A stretch of 64,000 bases of DNA, taken from NCBI RefSeq assembly GCF_015624425.1, contig NZ_CP049919.1, positions 1,736,001 to 1,800,000 of the forward strand. The letters run 5' to 3'. This DNA comes from Roseateles sp. DAIF2 (GTDB taxonomy: Bacteria; Pseudomonadota; Gammaproteobacteria; Burkholderiales; Burkholderiaceae_C). Below are positions 48,480 to 57,191 of the stretch, in pieces. How positions within the stretch are numbered: the first letter of the stretch is position 1; each line of letters starts with the position of its first letter. The position numbers were made by a program, and so were the translations under genes. The notes under the pieces were generated by a model. The model ran no database searches. It was not told where the DNA came from and was given only the letters and a program-made list of their open reading frames with translations.

Positions 48480-50420
48480 CTACCAGGCCCGCAGGACGCG
48501 GCGCGCCAGCCATGAAATACCGATGGTCAGGCCCACGCTGAGCAGGGCGACCAGCAGCCACAGCAGCGGATACTCAACAATCAATTGGGTGATGCCTTCG
48601 CCCGTGCGGGAACCAGGGATGTTTGTTGCAGCCAGGGCGATCCCGGCGATGGTCAGCACGGGCAGCAGCAGTACGGTCATCGCCAAGCTCAACCCCAGGG
48701 TGGTTAGCGCCGGGGCAAAGGCAAACAGGGCCCGGGTGCGCGGCGAGCGCGGCACCGGGAATCGTGACGGAATCTCGTCCTTGAGCACGAATGCGGCGAT
48801 CTCGGGCCAGAACTGCTCGTCAATGGCCGCGCCATGCCCGCCGGACACGTAGCGCAGCTCGGTGAGCTCAAGCTGGCCATCCTGCAGGCCGCCGACTCTT
48901 TGGCGGATGGCCGGTGGACTGCCGGCCTCCTTGAAGCCAAAGGCGCCGGCACCGCCGACATCCAGCCAGCGCAGCCCCAGGAACTCGAACACGGCGGGCA
49001 TGAACGCGACGACGCCATCGGCGTTGCCCACATAGTTCAGAACGCCGCCGACCTGTGTCGTGCGCTGACTCCATGGATAGTCCTGGCGCACCACGCTCCC
49101 GGCAAAGACGATGCGCTCGAAGCGCAAGGCCGGGCACAGTGTCATCGCATGGGCCGCAAGGTAGGTGCCATTGCTATGGCCGACGAAGCTGATCGCGGCA
49201 TTCGGGAAATGACTGCGTACGTCGGCGTAGCGCTCCATGAACCAGTAGGTGGCGTTTTTCCGGCCGCCGGGCCTGACAAAGTCCCACATCGAGAAGAAGC
49301 CATAGCTTGGGCTGGGGGCTCTTACCTTGATATGAGCTGTTCTACCCTGGGTCTTGATCTCGCGCGCGACGCGCTTGGTCCAGAAGCCGTTGTCACGGAT
49401 GCCGTGCACGACCATCACCGCGTGCTGAACCTGATCGCCATCCCCAGCGCCGGCCACGCCGAACTCGGACAAGTCCATGGGATCCAGGTAATCGTCGATG
49501 TCGCCCGGCGGAAGAGCCCAGGGCTGCTCCAGCAGCTCATCGAAGGGTGTGCTCAGTGCGGCGACAAGTCGGGCCCTGCGGCGGTGGGTAGCGAGGCACT
49601 CGGCCGCGTCCTCCGCGGCGTTGTCGATCAGCTTCAGCACCTTGGCGTGGTTGCTGCCGGGCAGCTCGATGTAGGCGAACTCGGCGCGCGGGCCCAGTTC
49701 GGTGCAGTCGGCCGGTGAGATGTACTCGTCCTTGGCGCCGAGCAAGAAAATGGTGCTGGGTACGCCCCGGGCCATCAGTGAGTGCGTCGCGGCGACGCGC
49801 TGAAGGCGTAGTTGCCGCATGACCTCCACATACTGAATGCGAGTCGAGATGACAAACGGGGCGCCGCGTTTGAGTTGCCAGATGAAGGGGAGTCGACCCT
49901 GCGAGATGAAGCTCAGACTCTTGCACCAGCCGACGAAGCGAGCCAGGCCGAACAGGATCGGAGAGAGAAAGCGCACCGAATCCGGGGATGCGGTGGACAG
50001 CTGCCAGCCTCGAGTGATCCCGGCCAGGACAACCAGGCGCTGGATGCGGCCGGCCCAGGGGGCGGCGTGTGCCGCATCCAGGCGCGCATCCGGTCCAGCA
50101 CCGTGAGCCATGCAGAACACCCGACGCGCCAGCAGCGAACCCGCGCTGTAGCCCACCAGGATGATGGATGCCAAGCCCGGCATGGCCAGAACCTTGGCAT
50201 CGATCAGGTTGAACAACTCCTGCGCCACATCCTCGGGATCGCGCATGCTGAACATGGTCAGATCAAGCTCGGGAGCCCAGACCTCGGCGTCCGGCAAATC
50301 GGCCCGCAGCACATCCAGCGAAGCCTCGGGGAATTCACCGCCGGGCGCTCCCCATAGCAGCCGGTCGCCGGTGTTCGTCCAGCCCCGAATGGCGACAACG
50401 AGCGTCTGTTGCATCGACAT
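48480..50420 (-). CDS. Tandem alpha/beta-hydrolase membrane protein
   Basis: 646 residues from ATG 50420, preceded by AGGAG. Two hydrolase-like domains are fused. The first (about 1-290) begins VVAIRGWTNTGDRLLWG and has a nucleophile-type elbow VGYSAGS (S92). The second (about 345-560) begins VMVVHGIRDNGFWTKR and has VGHSNGT (S416), with a possible His in SGGHGAAID. Two membrane helices follow (about 580-605 and 615-640). The last helices would tether it to the inner membrane. I do not know a named family with this layout; a lipase or thioesterase role is possible. Confidence 0.65.
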   Translation of the reverse strand: MSMQQTLVVAIRGWTNTGDRLLWGAPGGEFPEASLDVLRADLPDAEVWAPELDLTMFSMRDPEDVAQELFNLIDAKVLAMPGLASIILVGYSAGSLLARRVFCMAHGAGPDARLDAAHAAPWAGRIQRLVVLAGITRGWQLSTASPDSVRFLSPILFGLARFVGWCKSLSFISQGRLPFIWQLKRGAPFVISTRIQYVEVMRQLRLQRVAATHSLMARGVPSTIFLLGAKDEYISPADCTELGPRAEFAYIELPGSNHAKVLKLIDNAAEDAAECLATHRRRARLVAALSTPFDELLEQPWALPPGDIDDYLDPMDLSEFGVAGAGDGDQVQHAVMVVHGIRDNGFWTKRVAREIKTQGRTAHIKVRAPSPSYGFFSMWDFVRPGGRKNATYWFMERYADVRSHFPNAAISFVGHSNGTYLAAHAMTLCPALRFERIVFAGSVVRQDYPWSQRTTQVGGVLNYVGNADGVVAFMPAVFEFLGLRWLDVGGAGAFGFKEAGSPPAIRQRVGGLQDGQLELTELRYVSGGHGAAIDEQFWPEIAAFVLKDEIPSRFPVPRSPRTRALFAFAPALTTLGLSLAMTVLLLPVLTIAGIALAATNIPGSRTGEGITQLIVEYPLLWLLVALLSVGLTIGISWLARRVLRAW

Positions 50421-50519
50421 GAGGTTCTCCTGCCTTCGTGGCAGCATGCTTGTAGAGGGCGGATGGTCTGGAGGCATCCCCAATCGAGCTGAGCTAATGT
50501 CATTGCCCCTTCGAGCGCG

Positions 50520-51926
50520 TCATCGCCGCCATGGAATGTCCCGCTTGTTGTGTCTGCGCACCCAGGACAAGGAGAGCTGTAACCGCCTGCTTGCCGAGCA
50601 GTTGCTCAAGCAGGTGCTGTCGATGACCGAGTTGCCGCTCGGCTGAGCCGGCGCAAAGGCCCGCGGATGCTGGTGCAGGTACCAGTCCCGCACCTCCTCG
50701 TGCCCCAGGCGCAGAAAGGGGCGCAGGCCCGGCACGGCCAGCAGCAGCAGGCTGCTGAGCAGGAAGCCGCCGGCCAGCAGCGGGTAGACGGTGGCCACCG
50801 GCCAACGCGTCAGCAGCGCGCCGGCCAGCGCAGGGGCCAATGCAGCGGCGAGGTGGGCGAGCGCCAGCTGGCCGGCCGCCATGCGGGCGCGGAAGTCCGC
50901 GGGCGTGGCCAGCAGGCGGTGCGTCTGGCCGACCAGCTGGGTCACCGACATGCACAGGCCGATCAGGCCGAACAGCAGAACCAGGCCGGGTGCCCAATTG
51001 CACAGCCCTGCCGCGCCGACCGCCAGGCCGCACAGCAGCAGCGCCACGCCGATCGCGCGCACCCGGTCCAGCCTGGCGATCAGCCGGTCCGCCAGGCCCA
51101 ACACGCCCGCCAGCAGGCCGATCGACAGCGCCGTGCCGCAGGCCCCAAACCAGCCGGCCGACAGGCCCAGCGACTGCAGGCGCAGCGGCAGCAGCAGGCC
51201 GGTGGCGGGCAGGAAGAACACCATCATCAGCGCGCCGCTGAGGCTCCACCAGCGGTCCAGCGGCACGCCCCATTTGGCGCGCAGACCAGCCCGCAGGTCC
51301 CCAAGCCACCCTCCGGTTGCGCGCCGGGCCGGCGGCGGTGGCGCTTCCAGCCGGAAGGCGGCCAGCGCGGCCAGCGCGAACATCGCCAGGTTCAGGCTCA
51401 TCGCCAGCAGCAGGTCGCCCAGCGCCAGCGCGACGCCGCCCAGGCCCGGTCCCAGCAGGCTGCCCAGGGCCTGCGCGCCGCGCCGCAGCCGGATCGCCTG
51501 CGGCAGCTGTTCGGTCTCGACCAGCTCCGGCAGCAGGGCGGCCTGGGCCGGCAGCAGCACCGCCTGGGCCAGCACGGCCAGCAGGCCGCAGGCGCACAGC
51601 AGCGGCAGTGAGTAGAAGGACGCATCGCGCGCCGCCAGCAGCGCCAGGGCCAGCGCCTCCAGCAGCAGGCAGAGCCGGCCCATCCGGATCAGGCGCAGCT
51701 TGGGCCAGCGGTCGCCCAGCGGCGACAGCAGCGGCAGGGCCAGCAGCGAGCCCAGCGCCAGCAGCGCGCCATAGCGGCTCAGGTCGGCGGCGCCGCCGAT
51801 GCGCGCGATCCACCAGGCCACGCCGACCTGGCCCAGCGCGCCGGCCAGCAGGCCCAGCATCTCGCCGAGCAGCAGCAGGCGCAGGGGTCGCGGGGCATGG
51901 CACAGGCGGGTCCAGAAGCGCGGCAT
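50520..51926 (-). CDS. MFS transporter
   Basis: 468 residues, 12 hydrophobic helices. The loop 2-3 motif is LSPLGDRWPKLRLIRMG, and PAQAALLPELVETEQLPQAI is typical of the DHA3-type drug/siderophore exporter branch. The conserved part ends near RDWYLHQHPRAF; the last 43 residues are polar, unlike the family, and probably come from frame extension through mutation of an older stop. Divergent from a MocR-like regulator with well-formed operator repeats between them, so its expression is likely controlled by that protein. Confidence 0.82.
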   Translation of the reverse strand: MPRFWTRLCHAPRPLRLLLLGEMLGLLAGALGQVGVAWWIARIGGAADLSRYGALLALGSLLALPLLSPLGDRWPKLRLIRMGRLCLLLEALALALLAARDASFYSLPLLCACGLLAVLAQAVLLPAQAALLPELVETEQLPQAIRLRRGAQALGSLLGPGLGGVALALGDLLLAMSLNLAMFALAALAAFRLEAPPPPARRATGGWLGDLRAGLRAKWGVPLDRWWSLSGALMMVFFLPATGLLLPLRLQSLGLSAGWFGACGTALSIGLLAGVLGLADRLIARLDRVRAIGVALLLCGLAVGAAGLCNWAPGLVLLFGLIGLCMSVTQLVGQTHRLLATPADFRARMAAGQLALAHLAAALAPALAGALLTRWPVATVYPLLAGGFLLSSLLLLAVPGLRPFLRLGHEEVRDWYLHQHPRAFAPAQPSGNSVIDSTCLSNCSASRRLQLSLSWVRRHNKRDIPWRR

Positions 51927-52009
51927 CGTGATGATTCCTGAAGTGGTGAGGGCGGGCGCAGTCTAGGAAGCGGGCCGAGGGTCGATAAGACCCAGCGAGC
52001 GCATGCGGC

Positions 52010-52086
52010 GATCGATACAGCCGAAGCAGAAAAGGAAGACAGGGCTGCCGCTGTATCGATCCCGCCGTCATGTCGCTGTAACGATC
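52010..52086. promoter_or_regulatory. Operator repeats of the MFS / MocR-like divergent promoter
   Basis: Three copies of a 12-bp word: GATCGATACAGC (52010-52021), its perfect inverse GCTGTATCGATC (52050-52061), and a direct repeat GCTGTAACGATC (52075-52086, 11 of 12). Direct repeats plus an inverted copy are the usual MocR binding layout. They fill the 165-bp gap between the two divergent genes. Confidence 0.7.
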
Positions 52087-52091
52087 CGCGC

Positions 52092-53561
52092 GTGGCCGTT
52101 TCGCGTATCGTGCGAGCCCTTGCCGCCCTTCCGATCCCGCCCGTGAGCTCCTCCAGCCCCTTTCGCTACCGCAGCCTGGCCGAGACCCTGGCCGCGGCCC
52201 TGCGCGTGGGCCAGTACCCCAGCGGCGGCCGGCTGCCCTCGGTGCGCCAGCTCTGCGCGGCCCATGGCGTCAGCCTGGCCACCGTCACCCATGCGCTGCA
52301 TGAGCTGGAGGATGCGGGCCTGATCGAGGCGCGGCCGCGCCGCGGTTTCTTCGTCAGCGCGGACGTGGCGTTGCCGGCCCTTGCCGCGGCCGAACCGGTC
52401 GAGGCGTTGGCCCTGGCCGGGCGGCGCCGGCGCCTGATGGCCCTGGCCGCGAGCCAGGCCGATTGCCTCTCGCTGGGCCATCTGGGCCTGGCCGCCGAGC
52501 TGCTGCCGCTGCCGGCGCTGAAGCGCCTGATGCGGCAGCGGCTGCAGGGTGATCTCGCGGCCCTGTCCACTGGCTCGGTGTTCGGCGGTGAAGCGCTGCG
52601 GGGCCAGCTGGCGCGACGCGGGGCGCGCATGGGCTGCCGCTTCGACGCCGAGGACATTGTCGTGACGCAGGGCGAGGGCGAATCGCTGCAGCTGTGCCTG
52701 TCGCTGCTGAGCGCGCCGGGCGACCGCGTGGCCATCGGCAGCCCGGCGCCGCTGCGCGCGCTGGAGCTGATCACCAGCCTGGGCCGTCGGGCGGTGGAGA
52801 TTCCGGCGGACGAGCGGGGCGGGCTGTCGCTGCCGGCGCTGGCCGCGGCCCTAGAGGCGCAGCCGATCGCGGTCTGCATCGCCGAGCCCGGCTTCGACCG
52901 CAGCGGCGGCGCCGCGCCCGACGATGCAGCGAAGCGGGCGCTGCTGGCCCTGCTGAACCGGCACGAGCTGCCGCTGATCGAATGCGAGCTGCTGGGCGAG
53001 CTATACCGCGGCACGCGCCGCCCCGCGCCGCTGAAGGCCTTCGATACCGAGGACCGCGTGCTGTACTGTGGCAGCCTGGCCTGCGTCACCGGCGTGGGCT
53101 TCAGCATCGGCTATGTGGTCAGCGCGCGCCACCGGCTGCAGCTGCGCGCCGCGCGGGCCGTGCATGGCGAGCTGATCCCCGGCCTACAGGAGCGGGTGCT
53201 GGCCGATCTGCTGGCCGACGAGGCGGGCTTCGAGGCCCATCTGCGCCGCCTGCGCCGGCGCCTGGCGCGCCAGCTGGAGGAGTACCGGGCCGCGGTGCTG
53301 GCCGCCTTTCCGCTCGGCACGCGGGTCACGGCCGGCGTCAGCGGCCATGCCCTGTGGCTGGAGTTGCCGCAGGGCCTGGACGCCTGTCTGCTGCTGGAGC
53401 GCGCGCGCCGGCGTGGCTACAACTTCGTGCCCGGCGCGGTGTTCGGCCTGGGCCGGCAGTTCGACCATTGCCTGCGCCTGACGGCCGGCCATCCGCTGGA
53501 TGCGCCGCGGGCCGAGGGGCTGCGAGTTCTGGGAGAGCTGGCGCGGCAGCTGCTAGGCTGA
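52092..53561 (+). CDS. MocR-like regulator with degenerate aminotransferase domain
   Basis: 489 residues from GTG 52092; a GTG at 52143, nearer the winged helix, is equally plausible and clears the operator. The GntR winged helix is at about 22-90 (RYRSLAETLAAALRVGQYPS, GGRLPSVRQLCAAHGVS). The aminotransferase-like domain has lost its cofactor residues: the PLP lysine position in YCGSLACVTGVGFSIGYV is C331, and the Asp and Tyr of the xSDIYG motif are E299 and L301 (ECELLGE). It probably binds an effector without a PLP Schiff base. Divergent from the MFS gene. Confidence 0.8.
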   Translation: MAVSRIVRALAALPIPPVSSSSPFRYRSLAETLAAALRVGQYPSGGRLPSVRQLCAAHGVSLATVTHALHELEDAGLIEARPRRGFFVSADVALPALAAAEPVEALALAGRRRRLMALAASQADCLSLGHLGLAAELLPLPALKRLMRQRLQGDLAALSTGSVFGGEALRGQLARRGARMGCRFDAEDIVVTQGEGESLQLCLSLLSAPGDRVAIGSPAPLRALELITSLGRRAVEIPADERGGLSLPALAAALEAQPIAVCIAEPGFDRSGGAAPDDAAKRALLALLNRHELPLIECELLGELYRGTRRPAPLKAFDTEDRVLYCGSLACVTGVGFSIGYVVSARHRLQLRAARAVHGELIPGLQERVLADLLADEAGFEAHLRRLRRRLARQLEEYRAAVLAAFPLGTRVTAGVSGHALWLELPQGLDACLLLERARRRGYNFVPGAVFGLGRQFDHCLRLTAGHPLDAPRAEGLRVLGELARQLLG

Positions 53562-54101
53562 AGGCTGGCGACGTCCACGCAGCAGCGCGGCGCCTAGCCG
53601 GCCGGCCCCGGCCGCCAGCGCGCCGCTGACCAGCAGCATCGCCGCGCCATGCACGCCGACCGCGGCCAGCGCCGGCAGCAGCGCGGTGCCGTCGAAGGCG
53701 CGGCCGGGCAGGCACAGCGGCGCGAGCGCCGGCACCAGCATCAGCCCGGCGCCATGGCCGGCCGAGCCGATGAAGGCCCACAGCGCCAGAGGTCCGGCGG
53801 GGCTTGGCGCGCGCTGTCGCCGGCATCGATGCAGGAGCAACAGCCCAAGCCACAGCGCGCCGGCGCCCAGCTGCAGCGCCAGGCCGTTCGCGAGCAGGCC
53901 GCGCGCGAGGGCCAACCCGAGCAGCAGCAGCGCGGTCAGATGGCCGGCCGTGAGCGCCAGCAGCAGGGGCAGCAGCGTGCGCAGCGGCCGCCCGTCGCGC
54001 AGCGCCCAGGCCGCGGGCAGCCAGCCGCTGGCCGGATGTAGCCCATGCAGCGCGCCGAACCCGGCCAGCGCCAGCCAAGACCAGAGCTCGCTTGCCGGCA
54101 T
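53553..54101 (-). CDS. Integral membrane protein of unknown function
   Basis: 182 residues with about five to six helices. The N-terminal GFGALHGLHPASGWLPAAWAL contains HGxxPxxGW, reminiscent of the His-containing first helix of nickel/cobalt or DsbD/HupE-type transporters, where such His residues bind metal; a second His-rich segment is GSAGHGAGLML. A metal-related function is a guess. Its ATG lies 14 bp after the end of the DUF899 gene, on the same strand, and it overlaps the convergent MocR-like gene by 9 bp. Confidence 0.65.
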   Translation of the reverse strand: MPASELWSWLALAGFGALHGLHPASGWLPAAWALRDGRPLRTLLPLLLALTAGHLTALLLLGLALARGLLANGLALQLGAGALWLGLLLLHRCRRQRAPSPAGPLALWAFIGSAGHGAGLMLVPALAPLCLPGRAFDGTALLPALAAVGVHGAAMLLVSGALAAGAGRLGAALLRGRRQPSA

Positions 54102-54115
54102 GGCCCGCTCCGGGT

Positions 54116-55153
54116 TCAGCCCTGCGCGGCAGCGGCGCAGCCGCAGCTCGACGAGCTGCTTGTTGCCGGCGCGCCGTAGCGGTCGTGGTGGCGCACCCAG
54201 GCCATGCCATAGGGCAGGGCGTCCTCGTCGCGGCCGCGCGGCGCGAGGTCCAGCAGCCGGTAGGTGCCGATCATCGCCTCGACGCCGCGGCCGTAGGTCG
54301 AGTAGCTGTGATAGACCTGACCCTCGGCGTCGCGGTAGAAGGCGCTGATGCCGGGCAGCTCCTGCTGGGTCGAGGGCTCGAGGCCGTAGTTGTAGTAGAC
54401 CTCGCCCTGCGCGCATTGCTCGGGTGTGAAGGAGACGCAGAAGTCGTAGTTGAAATCGCTGCCGGCCGAGGACGCCCAGCCGAAGCGCCAGCCCATGCGG
54501 TGCTTAAAGCGCTCGATCTCGGCCAGCGGCGCGCGCGAGACCGCGAGCAGGGTGACGTTGCGCTGCGCCAGATGGTCCAGCATGCCGTCGGCATGGTCGG
54601 CCATGAAGGAGCAGCTGGGGCAGCCGGCCTCCCAGCCCGGGCCCAGCATGAAATGCTGGACCAGCAGCTGGCTGCGGCCCTCGAACAGCTCGGCCAGTGT
54701 GCGCGGGCCGGCCGGCGTGTCGAAGCGGTAGGGCTTGTCGATCCGCACCCAGGGCAGGGCACGACGCTCGCGGGCGAGCTGGTCGCTCTGCCGGGTTAGG
54801 GCCTGTTGACCCTGAGGCAGTAGGCCGCGAAGGCCCGCCCCAGGGACCAATCTAGGCGCGGTGCGCCGCCCGCACTCGCGTGCGGGCAAGCATTGCAACG
54901 ACGAGTGGCCCCTGGGGGCGGACCTTCCCGAAGGGTTGTGACCAGAAAGACCGCATGCGGCGTTGCAAATCCTCGCCGGGTGTCCAACCCGGCTGCGGTT
55001 TGCGCCTTGCCTGCGGCCTTTCTGGTCACAACGCGACCTGCTGCCTCAGGGTCAACAGGCCCGGTCCTTCTCGCGGGCCAGCAGCTGCTTGCGCTCGGCC
55101 AGCCAGCGGTCGCGGGTGACGACGGGATGCGGGGTGATGGTGCTTGTGGACAT
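54116..55153 (-). pseudogene. DUF899 thioredoxin-like protein gene split by a MITE-like insertion
   Basis: The 5' part runs from ATG 55153 (ribosome site GAGGAG) to 55063 and encodes MSTSTITPHPVVTRDRWLAE and the next ten residues up to REKD. A 264-bp element follows and introduces a stop (GCC TGT TGA). The 3' part (54798-54116) resumes with LTRQSDQLARERRALPWVRI and carries the CxxC motif in AGCPSCSF, plus SDFNYDFCVSF. Removing the element restores frame (E-K-D-L-T-R) and a 257-residue protein, the normal DUF899 length. DUF899 proteins resemble thiol-disulfide oxidoreductases. Confidence 0.85.
54799..55062. mobile_element. 264-bp MITE-like element
   Basis: Perfect 22-bp terminal inverted repeats (outer bases GGGCCTGTTGACCCTG, at 54799-54820 and 55041-55062) bound a sequence with no transposase gene. 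Inside is a second, nested inverted repeat: 54935-54955 and 55012-55032 match at 20 of 21 positions (GTTGTGACCAGAAAG core), and between them a smaller CCGGGT/ACCCGG hairpin. The whole can fold into a long cruciform. It interrupts the DUF899 gene precisely. No target duplication longer than one or two C residues is visible. The ends suggest mobilisation by an IS5-type or similar transposase, which is inference. Confidence 0.85.
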
Positions 55154-55224
55154 GGCGTGACGACTCCTCGGCTCGGCGAGCCGTTGATTGAGGGACCGGG
55201 ATGGAAGAAGAGAGAAGGGGAGGG

Positions 55225-55896
55225 CTAGCGGGGGCGACGCACCGCGCGCAACTTGCCGGACGCGCCACCGCCGGCATAGAACAGCTCGGCGCCGTCGGAC
55301 TCCAGGCCGCTGACGCCGATGCCGGCCGGCATTTCCAGGCGCTGCAGCACCGCGCCGCTGGCGGGATCGATGCGGCGGATGTCGCTCTGCTCGTTCTCCC
55401 AGGTGCCATGCCACAGCTCGCCGTCGACCCAGCTGACGCCGGTGACGAAGCGGTTCGATTCGATGCTGCGCAGCACCCGGCCGCTTTGCGGGTCGATCTG
55501 CAGGATCTTGCGCTCGCGGAATTGGCCGACCCAGAGGCTGCCCTCGGCCCAGGCCATGCCGGAATCGCGGCCCTGGCCGGGCGCGGGGATGGAGGCGATC
55601 ACCTCGCCGGTGGCCGGGTCGATCTTGTCGATGCGGGCCTCGGCGAGCTGGTAGAGATGGGTGCCGTCGAAGGCGGTGCCGGCGTCGCCATGGCGCGGCA
55701 GGCTGCGCGCCACCGCACCGCTGGCGGGATCGATCGCCAGCAGCCGTTCGCCGACCGCGGCCCAGACATGCTGCCCGTCATGGGTGACACCATGGACGAT
55801 CGGCGCGTCGGGATAGGGGCCGTACTCGCGCACGATCTCGGCGGCCTGCGTGCGGGTCTGCGGGGCCGTGGTGCTGGTGATGTCGAGGCTGGTCAT
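55225..55896 (-). CDS. Beta-propeller protein (Vgb/glutamine-cyclotransferase-like)
   Basis: 223 residues, no signal peptide. It contains about five blades repeating a pattern of a Trp or Tyr-rich strand and an I-D-P-x-S/T-G turn: LLAIDPASGAVARSL, KIDPATGEVIASI, QIDPQSGRVLRSI, RIDPASGAVLQRL. This resembles the streptogramin lyase/SMP-30-like propellers. Between HTH regulator and DUF899, all on one strand; such propeller genes recur beside DUF899 genes. Catalytic activity cannot be inferred. Confidence 0.75.
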   Translation of the reverse strand: MTSLDITSTTAPQTRTQAAEIVREYGPYPDAPIVHGVTHDGQHVWAAVGERLLAIDPASGAVARSLPRHGDAGTAFDGTHLYQLAEARIDKIDPATGEVIASIPAPGQGRDSGMAWAEGSLWVGQFRERKILQIDPQSGRVLRSIESNRFVTGVSWVDGELWHGTWENEQSDIRRIDPASGAVLQRLEMPAGIGVSGLESDGAELFYAGGGASGKLRAVRRPR

Positions 55897-55941
55897 GGGA
55901 TCTCCTGGTGGGTGCTGCCGGGTGGCGCGATGGAGCCCAAT

Positions 55942-57174
55942 CTACCCGGATGGCAGGGCGGCGGGGAGTAACAAGATCGTCGTGAATCCCGTCAGCGATG
56001 GCGCCAGCCAGCGCTGCGTGCGGCCGCGGCCGATGGCGCGCACCCGGTCCGCCGCCTGCAGCTCGGCCAGCTCGCGCTGCACCTGGCGCTGGCTGCTGCC
56101 CAGGGCCAGCGCCAGCGCCGAGCTGGACCAGGCGGCGCCATCGGCCAGCAGGGCCTGCAGCGCGGCCGACTCGCCGGCCAGCGGCGGGCGCAGCAGCGCG
56201 ACGCGGCGCCCGTCCCGCGGCAGCAGCGCGAAGCCGCGCGTGCTGGCCTCGACGCGCGCCAGCGGCGCGATCAGCGCGCGCAGCCGGCCGATCTCCACCC
56301 GCAGCCGCGCGCGATGCGTCTCGTCCGGATCGTGGGTGCGGAAGGCCCGCTCGATCAGGGCCTCGCGCGCGGCGTCGCCGGGCCAGGCCTCGGCCAGCGC
56401 CTCGGCCAGCGCGAACAGCACCGGCCGGCGCGCCAGCCGCAGCCAGCGGCCGTCGCCGCGGCGCAGGCCATGCCGGCAGGCGTCCAGCAGCAGCAGGTCC
56501 GGCGCACGCCGCAGGGCCTCGACCTCGTGCAGCCGCAGCGGCCGCTCAATCCCGTCCCCGTCGCGGCAGCGTGCCGCGGGCCGTTCCAGCAGGGCCAGGG
56601 CCTCGGCCACCTCGGCCTGCAGCGCGGGCACTTGCGCGCGCTCGGCGGCGAGGCTGGCCTGCTCCAGCGCCGCGCGGGCCGGCGCGATGTCGAGCGCGCG
56701 CAGCGCCAGCTCGGCGGCGGCCAGCCGGGCCACCGCCTGCAGCGCCGGCGGCAGTGTCTGCAGGGGCTCGAGCTGGGGCAGCAGCGCGGCCGCCGTCTCC
56801 AGCCGGCCCAGCAGCAGCCAGCGCCGCAGCGCGATCAGCTGCGCCAGCCGGGCATTGGCGATATCGCCCTGCGCCTCGAGCAGTGCCGCCGCCGCGTCTA
56901 GGTTGCGCGAGCTGCCGCCCAGCTCGCGCAGGGCCAGCGCCACCTCGGCCTCGGCGACGATGCAGCGGGCGCGCGCCACCGGCTCCCGGGCGCCGAAGCC
57001 GCGCGCGGCGCGGCGCAGCAGCTCGCGGGCGCGCGGGAACTCGCCCAGCTGGGCCATCGCGATGCCGCGCAGCGCCAGCGCCGGCGGGTCCTCGCGCAAC
57101 GCCACGCGCTGCAGCGCGGCCAGCGCGTCGCCGCCGGCCAGCGCCCGCGCGGCCGCGGCGATCAGCGAGTCCAA
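55942..57174 (-). CDS. Helix-turn-helix regulator with TPR-like middle region
   Basis: 410 residues if started at TTG 57174; no ATG lies at the front and the true start is uncertain, because the frame runs on into ggt. Residues 1-200 are Ala/Leu-rich helical repeats (LALRGIAMAQLGEFPRARELLRRAARGF, described here in two parts: IAMAQLGEFPRAREL and LLRRAARGF) like TPR units. Residues about 250-330 look like a response-type winged helix (HDPDETHRARLRVEIGRLRA). The end SSSALALALGSSQRQVQREL plus AADRVRAIGRGRTQRW is an HTH. It begins 18 bp after ggt and likely regulates this cluster. Confidence 0.68.
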   Translation of the reverse strand: MDSLIAAAARALAGGDALAALQRVALREDPPALALRGIAMAQLGEFPRARELLRRAARGFGAREPVARARCIVAEAEVALALRELGGSSRNLDAAAALLEAQGDIANARLAQLIALRRWLLLGRLETAAALLPQLEPLQTLPPALQAVARLAAAELALRALDIAPARAALEQASLAAERAQVPALQAEVAEALALLERPAARCRDGDGIERPLRLHEVEALRRAPDLLLLDACRHGLRRGDGRWLRLARRPVLFALAEALAEAWPGDAAREALIERAFRTHDPDETHRARLRVEIGRLRALIAPLARVEASTRGFALLPRDGRRVALLRPPLAGESAALQALLADGAAWSSSALALALGSSQRQVQRELAELQAADRVRAIGRGRTQRWLAPSLTGFTTILLLPAALPSG

Positions 57175-57191
57175 GCCGGCCGGCTCGCCGG

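Noticed and set aside
50527..50646. A small plus-strand protein (MSRLLCLRTQDKESCNRLLA and onwards).
   Set aside because: It lies opposite the 3' end of the MFS gene, has no ribosome site and no recognisable homology.
54790..55070. A target-site duplication flanking the MITE-like element.
   Set aside because: The flanks read GGACC and TAACC on the coding strand; only one or two C residues could be shared, so no duplication is claimed.
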